Below the pieces are notes generated by a model, which worked only from the letters and a program-made list of their open reading frames with translations, made no database searches and was not told the DNA's origin. A DNA stretch of 6,826 nt from NCBI GenBank assembly GCA_023436385.1, contig JAEZJH010000578.1, positions 1 to 6,826 of the forward strand, written 5' to 3'. Position numbers and translations under genes: made by a program. This document shows positions 1 through 5,700 of the stretch, in pieces (the stretch's first letter is position 1; each line of letters opens with the position of its first letter). The stretch is from Pseudomonadota bacterium (GTDB taxonomy: Bacteria > Myxococcota > Myxococcia > Myxococcales > Vulgatibacteraceae).

Positions 1-1
1 G

Positions 2-226
2 CTCTACACCGGCCGCACCGTGCGCGCCGCCCTCGACGAGCTGACCGACTTCGGCCGGCCGAAGCGCGTCTACCTGGCGGTGCTGGTCGAACGGTCGGGC
101 CGGGAGCTGCCGGTCCAGCCGGACTTCGTTGGCAAGCACGTGGTCGCCGGCCCCGGCGAGAACATCGAGGTTCGCCTCGTCGAGCGTCACGGCACCGACG
201 AGGTCGTGCTGCAGAAGAGGGGGTAG
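2..226 (+). CDS. pyrR: PyrR C-terminal part (bifunctional pyr regulator / uracil phosphoribosyltransferase), cut by window start
   Basis: Only the last 74 residues are present; the family is usually about 180 residues. The fragment opens with LYTGRTVRAAL, the second half of the type I phosphoribosyltransferase PRPP-binding loop. The preceding acidic pair (normally VDDV) lies upstream of the window. It continues with AVLVERSGRELPV and DFVGK, both characteristic of PyrR, and ends QKRG-stop. PyrR proteins convert uracil plus PRPP to UMP, and in Bacillus and mycobacteria also bind pyr mRNA to control attenuation or translation. The fragment aligns without gaps to Bacillus PyrR as I remember it. 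However, the normal GKN(I/V)PTS segment reads GKHVVAG and the usual GHRELPIR reads SGRELPVQ, so the RNA-binding role is uncertain. The next gene starts 3 bases after the stop, implying co-transcription. Identity is confident; the regulatory activity is inference. Confidence 0.9.
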   Translation, partial: LYTGRTVRAALDELTDFGRPKRVYLAVLVERSGRELPVQPDFVGKHVVAGPGENIEVRLVERHGTDEVVLQKRG

Positions 227-229
227 GGC

Positions 230-1384
230 GTGGTCGAGGCGGGAACGGCGGCCGAACGGTCGCCGTTCGCCGAGCTCCGGATCGGCGCGAACACCGCGAC
301 GCTCCTCGTCGACGGCGGGCAGGCGTTCCCGGCGATGCTTCGGGCGATCGCCGCCGCCCGGTCGTCGATCCTCTGCGAGACCTACATCCTCCGGGACGAC
401 GGCACCGGGTGGCGGTTCGCCCGGGCCCTCGCCGCCCGGGCCCGGGCCGGCGTCGCCGTCCACCTCCTCTACGACGCCTGGGGATCTTCCGTCGGCGAGG
501 ACTTCCTCGACTTCCTCCACGCCGCCGGCGTGCAGGTTCTGGCCTTCCGGCCGCTCCGGTGGGGCGGCCGGCTGGGCGAGTTCGTGCAGCGCCACCGCCG
601 CCGGAACCACCGGAAGGTGCTGGTGGTCGACGGCCGGATCGCCTTCACCGGCGGCTTGAACCTCGCCGACGACTACGCCGCCCCGGAGGACGGCGGGAAG
701 GGGTGGCGGGACACCCACGTCCGCCTCGAGGGGCCGGTGGCCAAGGAACTGGTCCTCCCGTTCGTGCGAATCTGGCGCCGGGCGGGCGGGAAGCCGGTCG
801 ACCTCCGCCGGTTCCGGGGCCTGGTCCGCCGGCCTGATCCCCGGGTCCGGGTGATCGGCAGTCCGGGCTTCAAGGGCCATCGGCAGATCCGCCGGGCCTA
901 CCTCCAGGCGATCGAGACCGCCGACACGCGGGTCTGGATCACCAGCGCCTATTTTCTGCCGCCGATGCGGATCCTCAAGGCGCTCCGGGACGCGGCCCGG
1001 CGCGGCGTCGATGTGCAGGTGATCGTCGGCGGGACCACCGACGTGAAGCCGGTGCTCTTCGCGTCGCGGACGCTCTACGGGCCGCTCCTCAAGGCCGGGG
1101 TGCGGATCCACGAGTTCCACGGCCGGGTCCTCCACGCCAAGACCGCGGCGGTGGACGGGCGCTGGGCCACCGTCGGCTCCTCGAACCTCGACCACCTCTC
1201 GCTCCTGGTGAACCTCGAGGTCAACGCGGTGATCGAGGACCGGAGGTTCGCGGAGGCGCTCGAGGAGCTGTTCCTCGCCGACCTACGCTCGACCCGCGAG
1301 GTCACCCAGGCCAGCTGGCGGCGCCGAACGCTGGTCGAGCGAGCGCTCTCCTGGCTGGCCTACCTGTTCCGGGGCTGGCTCTAG
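230..1384 (+). CDS. cls: Cardiolipin synthase, ClsB-like phospholipase D-family protein
   Basis: A 384-residue protein with two phospholipase D HKD motifs. The first is H127-x-K129-x4-D134, followed by GGLN (141-144). The second is H302-x-K304-x4-D309, followed by GSSNLD (316-321). The spacing and the ending LSWLAYLFRGWL are typical of bacterial cardiolipin synthases. There are no N-terminal membrane helices, and length and architecture match the ClsB/YbhO class rather than the longer ClsA class. Members join phosphatidyl groups to make cardiolipin or phosphatidylglycerol at the inner membrane face. The amphipathic C-terminal tail probably helps membrane contact. GTG at 230 is chosen because purine-rich GAGGGGG (217-223) precedes it and the N-terminal residues lead directly into the first domain (LLVDGGQAFPAML). 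It follows the pyrR stop by 3 bases, so it is likely translationally coupled, an unusual pairing. The exact substrate is not determinable; another PLD-type transferase is the main alternative. Confidence 0.9.
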   Translation: MVEAGTAAERSPFAELRIGANTATLLVDGGQAFPAMLRAIAAARSSILCETYILRDDGTGWRFARALAARARAGVAVHLLYDAWGSSVGEDFLDFLHAAGVQVLAFRPLRWGGRLGEFVQRHRRRNHRKVLVVDGRIAFTGGLNLADDYAAPEDGGKGWRDTHVRLEGPVAKELVLPFVRIWRRAGGKPVDLRRFRGLVRRPDPRVRVIGSPGFKGHRQIRRAYLQAIETADTRVWITSAYFLPPMRILKALRDAARRGVDVQVIVGGTTDVKPVLFASRTLYGPLLKAGVRIHEFHGRVLHAKTAAVDGRWATVGSSNLDHLSLLVNLEVNAVIEDRRFAEALEELFLADLRSTREVTQASWRRRTLVERALSWLAYLFRGWL

Positions 1385-1405
1385 GGGCCCCGCGGGCCGC
1401 TTCGT

Positions 1406-1438
1406 CGCCGTCGCCAACCGGGCGCCCGGCCGGCGTTT
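1406..1438 (+). terminator. GC-rich nested inverted repeat after cls, weak terminator candidate
   Basis: CGCCG (1406-1410) pairs with CGGCG (1431-1435), enclosing the 12-base palindrome CCGGGCGCCCGG (1418-1429). The structure is followed by only TTT (1436-1438). It sits between the cls stop and the pyrB promoter, where a terminator for the pyrR-cls transcript would be expected. The T tract is too short for a standard intrinsic terminator and such palindromes arise readily in GC-rich DNA, so this is tentative. A further stem, GGCCC/GGGCC (1386-1398), lies immediately after the cls stop. Confidence 0.25.
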
Positions 1439-1447
1439 CGTGAACCG

Positions 1448-1476
1448 TTGAACCCCGAACGCGCCTGCGCTATAGA
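1448..1476 (+). promoter_or_regulatory. Sigma70-type promoter of the pyrB-pyrC-carA operon
   Basis: TTGAAC at 1448-1453 (-35) and TATAGA at 1471-1476 (-10) are separated by exactly 17 bases. They match TTGACA at 4 of 6 and TATAAT at 4 of 6 positions, and stand out as AT-containing hexamers in very GC-rich sequence. Transcription would start near 1483, only about six bases before the pyrB ATG at 1489. There is therefore no room for a Shine-Dalgarno site, attenuator or PyrR-binding leader. A direct repeat, TGAACC-GT-TGAACC (1441-1454), overlaps the -35 and could be an operator, but this is speculation. Confidence 0.6.
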
Positions 1477-1488
1477 GCCGCTTTCGAA

Positions 1489-2418
1489 ATGACCTTCCCC
1501 CACAAGCATCTCCTCGGCATCGAGCCGCTCTCCCGAGCGGATCTCGAAACCCTCCTCGACTCCGCCATTTCCATGAAGGAAGTGATGCGGCGGGACATCA
1601 AGAAGGTCCCGGCGCTGCGGGGCAAGCTGATCGTCAACCTCTTCTTCGAGGCCTCGACGCGCACCCGCTCGAGCTTCGAGATCGCCGAGAAGATCCTCTC
1701 GGCCGATGCGTTGAACTGGTCCGTCTCCGGTTCCGCGGTGTCGAAGGGCGAGACCCTCCTCGACACCGTGAAGAACCTGGAGGCCATGCATCCGGACATG
1801 ATCATCATCCGGCACATGGCCTCCGGCGCGCCGCACTTCATCGCCCGGAACGTCGGCTGCTCCGTGGTCAACGCCGGCGACGGCGCCCACGAGCATCCCT
1901 CCCAGGCCCTCCTCGACGCCTTCACCCTCCGCGAGCGGTGGGGCTCCCTCGACGGCAAGCTGGTAACCATCGCCGGCGACGTCCGGCACAGCCGGGTCTT
2001 CGGCTCGAACGTCTATTGCCTGCAGAAGCTCGGGGCCAAGGTCCGGGTCTGCGGGCCGCCGACGATGATCCCCTTCGGCGTGGAGAAGCTGGGGGTCGAG
2101 GTGGAGACGGACTTCCGCCGGGCGGTCGAGGACGCCGACGCGGTGATGCTCCTCCGCATCCAGACCGAGCGGCTCAAGGAGAGCCTCTTCCCCAACGGGC
2201 GCGAGTACGCCAAGTACTGGGGCCTGGACGAGCAGAAGCTCTCCTGGATGAAGCCCGACGCCCTGGTGTTGCACCCCGGCCCGGTGAACCGCGGCGTCGA
2301 GCTGGCGCCGGCGGTGGCCGATGGCGGCCGCAGCGTCATCCTCGATCAGGTCGAGAACGGCGTCGCGGTGCGGATGGCGATCCTGTTGCAGCTCCTCGGC
2401 GGTTCCACCCAGGGATGA
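1489..2418 (+). CDS. pyrB: Aspartate carbamoyltransferase catalytic subunit
   Basis: A 309-residue enzyme of normal family length that joins carbamoyl phosphate and L-aspartate to N-carbamoyl-aspartate, the committed step of pyrimidine synthesis, in the cytosol. The carbamoyl-phosphate site is FFEASTRTRSSFE, with S56-T57-R58-T59-R60. The swinging loop supplies S85-K86, and further ligands are R109 (IIIRHM), H135 and Q139 (GAHEHPSQALLD). The aspartate domain shows R169 (VRHSRVFGSN), R223-x-Q225 and HPGPVNRGVE (262-271). The HPGPVNR form is the Bacillus/Pseudomonas-like version rather than the E. coli HPLPRVD version. No regulatory pyrI gene is adjacent. The ATG at 1489 is the only sensible start: no ATG, GTG or TTG occurs in frame between the stop at 1441-1443 and 1489, and the next methionine is residue 29. 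No Shine-Dalgarno site precedes it; the promoter ends 12 bases upstream, suggesting near-leaderless translation. Its stop overlaps an in-frame ATG for pyrC (ATGA, 2415-2418). Confidence 0.97.
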   Translation: MTFPHKHLLGIEPLSRADLETLLDSAISMKEVMRRDIKKVPALRGKLIVNLFFEASTRTRSSFEIAEKILSADALNWSVSGSAVSKGETLLDTVKNLEAMHPDMIIIRHMASGAPHFIARNVGCSVVNAGDGAHEHPSQALLDAFTLRERWGSLDGKLVTIAGDVRHSRVFGSNVYCLQKLGAKVRVCGPPTMIPFGVEKLGVEVETDFRRAVEDADAVMLLRIQTERLKESLFPNGREYAKYWGLDEQKLSWMKPDALVLHPGPVNRGVELAPAVADGGRSVILDQVENGVAVRMAILLQLLGGSTQG

Positions 2419-2426
2419 GGCCAACG

Positions 2427-3713
2427 ATGATCGTGCTGGAAAACGGCCGGGTCCTGGACCCCGCCAGCGGAACCGATGCGGTCCGCACCGTGGTGATCGA
2501 CGGCGAGAAGATCGTCCGGATCGCCGCACACGCCGAGCGCCCGGAAGGCGCCACGGTGATCGACTGTGCCGGCAAGTGGATCGTGCCCGGCCCGATCGAC
2601 CTCCACGTGCACCTCCGGGAACCCGGCGAGGAGTACAAGGAGACGATCGAGAGCGGCGCCCGGGCGGCGGTGGCCGGCGGCTTCACCGCCGTGGTCTCGA
2701 TGCCCAACACCAAGCCCCCGATCGACACCGCCACCCTGGTGGCCTTCGTCCGGGAGCGGGCGGCGGCCGCCAACCTCTGCCGCGTCTATCCCGCCGGCGC
2801 CATCTCCAAGAAGCAGGAGGGCAAGGAGCTGGCGGAGATCGGCGACATGCGGGACGCCGGCGCGGTGGCGATCACCGACGACGGCAAGCCCGTGGTCGAC
2901 GCCGGGCTGATGCGCCGGGCCCTCGAGTACGCCCAGGCCTTCGACCTCCCGGTGATGGTCCACGAGGAGGAGCCAAACCTCGCCCGCGGGGTGATGCACG
3001 AGGGCGAGGTCTCCACCCGACTCGGCCTCCGGGGGATCCCCGGCGCCGCTGAGAGCGTGATGGTGCTCCGGGATCTCTCCCTCGCCGAGCTGACCGGCGG
3101 CCGCCTCCACGTCGCCCACGTCTCCACCGCGGAGAGCGTCCGGGCGATCCGCGAGGCGAAGCGGCGCGGGATCCGGGTCACCGCCGAGGTGACGCCGCAC
3201 CACTTCACCCTCACCGACGAGGAAGTGGCCCGGTCCGAGTACAGCCCGAACACCAAGATGAACCCGCCGCTCCGCGCCTCCGCCGATCTGCAGGCGATCC
3301 GCGAGGCGCTGGCCGACGGGACCATCGACGCCATCGCCACCGACCACGCGCCGCACTCGCAGCTCGAGAAGGACGACCTCGAGTTCGACCTGGCGGCCAA
3401 CGGGATCGTCGGCCTGGAGACGGCGGTGCCGCTGACCCTGGCGCTGGTGCGGGAGGGCGTGGTCACGCCGCTCCGGGCGGTGGAGCTGCTCTCCACCGGG
3501 CCGGCCCGGATCTTCAACCTCCCCGGCGGCAAGCTGGCGGAGGGCGCGGTCGCCGACGTCACGGTGATCGACCCCGAGGCCCGCTGGACGGTGAAGGCCG
3601 CGGAGTTCCGTTCCAAGGGGCGCAACACGCCGTTCGAGGGCCGTGAGGTCCAGGGGCGGGCGGTGGTGACCATCGTCGGCGGCCGGGTCGTCTTCGGGCC
3701 GGAGGCCCGATGA
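2427..3713 (+). CDS. pyrC: Dihydroorotase, class I (Asp-bridged metal site)
   Basis: A 428-residue amidohydrolase that reversibly cyclises N-carbamoyl-aspartate to L-dihydroorotate, the third step of UMP synthesis. The metal ligands are H60 and H62 (DLHVHLREPG), H179 (VMVHEE), H231 (VAHVST) and the catalytic D306 (IATDHAPH). D151 in AITDDGKPV occupies the bridging position that class II enzymes fill with a carboxylated lysine. R64 and N94 (SMPNTKP) are the expected substrate contacts. Length and order fit the class I group exemplified by Aquifex and Bacillus. Two starts are possible. ATG 2415 overlaps the pyrB stop but lacks a ribosome site. ATG 2427 has GAGG (2417-2420) six bases upstream and begins directly with the conserved strand MIVLENGRVLDP, so I prefer it; the other choice adds MRPT. 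Either way the gene is coupled to pyrB. Its end overlaps carA by ATGA. Confidence 0.96.
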   Translation: MIVLENGRVLDPASGTDAVRTVVIDGEKIVRIAAHAERPEGATVIDCAGKWIVPGPIDLHVHLREPGEEYKETIESGARAAVAGGFTAVVSMPNTKPPIDTATLVAFVRERAAAANLCRVYPAGAISKKQEGKELAEIGDMRDAGAVAITDDGKPVVDAGLMRRALEYAQAFDLPVMVHEEEPNLARGVMHEGEVSTRLGLRGIPGAAESVMVLRDLSLAELTGGRLHVAHVSTAESVRAIREAKRRGIRVTAEVTPHHFTLTDEEVARSEYSPNTKMNPPLRASADLQAIREALADGTIDAIATDHAPHSQLEKDDLEFDLAANGIVGLETAVPLTLALVREGVVTPLRAVELLSTGPARIFNLPGGKLAEGAVADVTVIDPEARWTVKAAEFRSKGRNTPFEGREVQGRAVVTIVGGRVVFGPEAR

Positions 3714-4849
3714 GGAGCCGCCGGCCGGCGCTTCTGGCCCTCGCCGACGGCACCGTCTTCACCGGGGTCGCCTTCGGGGCCGAGGTCGAGCGGGTGGGCG
3801 AGGTGGTCTTCAACACCTCGCTCACCGGGTACCAGGAGACCCTGACCGACCCCTCGTACGTCGGCCAGATCCTCACCTTCACCGTGCCCGAGCTGGGCAA
3901 CGTGGGGGTGAACCTGGCCGACGAGGAGTCGGCTACGCCCCACGCCACCGGCGTGGTGACGAAGCACCTCTCGCTCGCCGCGTCCAACTGGCGGAGCGAG
4001 GGGCGCCTCGAGACCTGGCTCGAGCGCCATGGGGTTCCGGGGATCGAGGGGATCGATACCCGGCGCCTGGTCCGGCACCTCCGCGACGGCGGGGTGCAGA
4101 TCGGCGCGCTCTCCACGTGCGCCGATGCCCGGGCGGACGACCTGGTCGACAAGGCCCGGGCGGCGCCGCCGATGCTCGGCCGGGACCTGGCCACGGAGAT
4201 CGCCACCAAGCGGATCTTCACCTGGACGGAAGGCACGGGCGAGCCGCTCGGCGCCGGCACCGGTCCCGCCGTGCGGGAGGCCCGCTTCCACGTGGTCGCC
4301 TACGACTACGGCCACAAGCGGGCGATGCTGAAGCTCTTGGTCGACGCCGGCTGCCGGGTCACCGTGGTGCCGCCGGGGACGCCGGCCGCCGAGACGCTGG
4401 CCCTGGCGCCGGACGGGATCTTCCTCACCAACGGCCCCGGCGATCCGGCGGCGGTGGCGGGAGCCCGGGAGATCGTCGCGGCGCTCCTCGGCAAGGTGCC
4501 GGTGTTCGGCATCTGCCTGGGGCACCAGATCCTCTCGCTGGCGCTGGGCGCGCGGACCTACAAGCTCAAGTTCGGCCACCGGGGTGCCAACCACCCGGTG
4601 CAGGAGTTGGCCACGGGCCGGGTGGCGATCACCTCCCAGAACCACGGCTTCGCCGTCGACGAGGCCAGCCTCGCCGGCACGGGCGCCAGGGCCACCCACG
4701 TCTCCCTGAACGACGGGACCAACGAGGGGATCGAGGTGCCCGACGCCCGGGCGTTCTCGGTCCAGTACCACCCGGAGGCCTCGCCGGGCCCCCACGACGC
4801 ACGCCCGCTCTTCGCCCGGTTCGTGGCGATGATGGAGGCGGGCCGGTAG
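3710..4849 (+). CDS. carA: Carbamoyl-phosphate synthase small (glutaminase) subunit
   Basis: A 379-residue subunit that hydrolyses glutamine and passes ammonia to the large subunit CarB for carbamoyl-phosphate synthesis. The N-terminal CPSase small-chain domain (about 5-150) carries FNTSLTGYQETLTDPSYVGQ and GIEGIDTRRLVRHLR. The class I glutamine amidotransferase domain (about 193-375) has YDYGHKRAML, LTNGPGDP (239-246), the nucleophile C269 in FGICLGHQ, SQNHGFAVD, and H354 and E356 in VQYHPEASPGP. The catalytic triad is complete, so the enzyme should be active. YDYGHKRAM departs from the more usual YDFGVKRNI. The start ATG 3710 overlaps the pyrC stop and has GGAGG (3701-3705) four bases upstream. 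The gene downstream is not carB, which must lie elsewhere. Arginine synthesis would also draw on its product. Identity is confident. Confidence 0.97.
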   Translation: MRSRRPALLALADGTVFTGVAFGAEVERVGEVVFNTSLTGYQETLTDPSYVGQILTFTVPELGNVGVNLADEESATPHATGVVTKHLSLAASNWRSEGRLETWLERHGVPGIEGIDTRRLVRHLRDGGVQIGALSTCADARADDLVDKARAAPPMLGRDLATEIATKRIFTWTEGTGEPLGAGTGPAVREARFHVVAYDYGHKRAMLKLLVDAGCRVTVVPPGTPAAETLALAPDGIFLTNGPGDPAAVAGAREIVAALLGKVPVFGICLGHQILSLALGARTYKLKFGHRGANHPVQELATGRVAITSQNHGFAVDEASLAGTGARATHVSLNDGTNEGIEVPDARAFSVQYHPEASPGPHDARPLFARFVAMMEAGR

Positions 4850-4865
4850 CGCCCGGGAGCCGACC

Positions 4866-5504
4866 TTGTTCCAGCCGTACCTCGAGAGGCTGATCGCCTG
4901 GTCCTCGACGCCCGACCGGCAGCCGGAGCTGCTGCGGGCCAAGGCGGAGTACTTCGCCCGGGCCGGCGAGGTCTTCGAGGACGACCGCTCGTTCGACACG
5001 CGGATGGGCGCGTTCCTCGAGTTCTACGTGCTCGATCGCAAGCTCGAGGGCACGGGGACCACGCCGGCGGAGGCGTTCCTCGCCGCCGGCGGCGAGTCGT
5101 TCTCGCCCGAGGAGCGGTCGGCGTTCGAGAACCTGACCCGGACCGTCCACGGCGTCTTCGAGGTCCGGAAGCTCACGACCAAGACCGGCCTCCGGATCCG
5201 CGAGCTGGTCCGCGGCGAGGAGTACGACGTCTTCGAGCGGCGGGGCGTGGTCGGCCTCGCCAAGGGCGATCTCTTCGACGCCCGGCTGGTGCCGGTGGAC
5301 GACAAGCTCCTCTTCAGCGGGGTCTTCTTCTACCACCCCCGCGAGGTCCGGAAGGCGATCCAGAAGGAGCTGAAGCGCCGCAAGAAGGCTGGCGAGCTCC
5401 CGGCCCCGGGTGACTTCGCCCACGAGCTGGCGAAGATGGCGCTCAAGCTCGAGCGCTACCGCAACGTCGCCGTCGAGAACATCTACCGGTTCGACGCGGC
5501 CTAG
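4866..5504 (+). CDS. Uncharacterised protein at the 3' end of the pyr operon
   Basis: I cannot assign a function to this 212-residue protein. A TTG start at 4866 is supported by GGGAG (4855-4859) six bases upstream and lies 16 bases after carA, so it is very probably co-transcribed. Residues 1-95 look mostly helical and include FLEFYVLDR (50-58) and SPEERSAFENL (80-90). Residues 96-157 look beta-rich (VFEVRKL, GLRIRELVRGEEYDVFERR, VGLAKGDLFDARLV, LLFSGVFFYHP), like a small barrel fold. The last third is helical and very basic (ELKRRKK, 168-174), ending ENIYRFDAA. There is no signal peptide, membrane helix, or cysteine or histidine metal cluster. From memory, similar 'FLEWYALDR...GDVFEARL...FHP' proteins occur uncharacterised in Myxococcota; I could not verify this. 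The basic tail hints at nucleic-acid or phosphate binding, as inference only. Codon use matches its neighbours, so it appears to be a real gene. Confidence 0.85.
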   Translation: MFQPYLERLIAWSSTPDRQPELLRAKAEYFARAGEVFEDDRSFDTRMGAFLEFYVLDRKLEGTGTTPAEAFLAAGGESFSPEERSAFENLTRTVHGVFEVRKLTTKTGLRIRELVRGEEYDVFERRGVVGLAKGDLFDARLVPVDDKLLFSGVFFYHPREVRKAIQKELKRRKKAGELPAPGDFAHELAKMALKLERYRNVAVENIYRFDAA

Positions 5505-5588
5505 CCGAACAGCTCCCAAAGGGTTGAACCGGAGCGGCCTCGAGCAGCTCGCGGGCGATCGGCGCGAGAACGCGGAAATCGTCGGCGA

Positions 5589-5623
5589 CCGTCGATCGCA
5601 CTCCGTGCGTCGGGCGTCGACGG
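5589..5623. repeat. Nested inverted repeat upstream of the ATPase gene
   Basis: CCGTCGA (5589-5595) is perfectly complementary to TCGACGG (5617-5623). Inside it, CGCAC (5597-5601) and GTGCG (5605-5609) form a second perfect stem with a three-base TCC loop. The right arm covers the likely -35 hexamer of the downstream promoter, so the site could act as an operator. It could instead be a terminator hairpin for the upstream operon, or chance in GC-rich DNA. Confidence 0.4.
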
Positions 5624-5644
5624 GCCCCGAAGCTGCGCTATCAT
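5617..5644 (+). promoter_or_regulatory. Probable promoter of the STAND ATPase gene
   Basis: TATCAT at 5639-5644 is a good -10 box (5 of 6 to TATAAT). The best -35 is TCGACG at 5617-5622 with a 16-base spacer, a weak match (4 of 6). The nine bases CTGCGCTAT spanning the start of this -10 (5633-5641) recur exactly at the pyrB -10 (1465-1473), which supports both. Transcription would start near 5651, leaving a leader of about 50 bases with a clear ribosome site. Confidence 0.45.
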
Positions 5645-5700
5645 CACCGCTGGCCGAGGTTGCATCCGGGGAGGCCGGCGTCCAACGCGAGGAGCGAGGG

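Larger units (their letters stand above)
5505..5700 (+). other. Intergenic region with several inverted repeats and no gene
   Basis: This 196-base gap separates the pyr operon from the ATPase gene. Just after the upstream stop, GCTCC (5512-5516) can pair with GGAGC (5531-5535). Next come CGAG-CAG-CTCG (5541-5551) and CTCGCG/CGCGAG (5548-5553 with 5563-5568), which are mutually exclusive because they share bases. None is followed by a T run, so any terminator here would have to be non-canonical or Rho-dependent. The rest holds the nested repeat, promoter and ribosome site listed separately. I find no RNA gene or riboswitch that I recognise. Confidence 0.4.

Noticed and set aside
1938..2414. 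Upstream extension of the pyrC frame into pyrB
   Set aside because: The frame is open by chance. The Arg/Gly/Pro-rich extension is unlike dihydroorotase, and good starts exist at 2415 and 2427.
1381..2529. A 382-codon minus-strand frame opposite pyrB
   Set aside because: pyrB is unambiguous on the + strand; the minus frame reads as biased His/Gly/Glu/Arg sequence without family features.
2786..4999. A 737-codon open frame on the minus strand across pyrC, carA and the start of the unknown gene
   Set aside because: It is antisense to well-identified genes, low in complexity and rich in Arg/Ser/Pro/Gly. High G+C makes stop codons rare in this antisense frame.
5524..5552. TTGAAC at 5524-5529 as a second promoter -35
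   Set aside because: The sequence 16-18 bases downstream (around 5547-5552, GCTCGC) has no -10 resemblance.
5505..5570. Classical intrinsic terminator for the pyr operon
   Set aside because: Short stems are present but no run of T follows any of them, so I list only inverted repeats.
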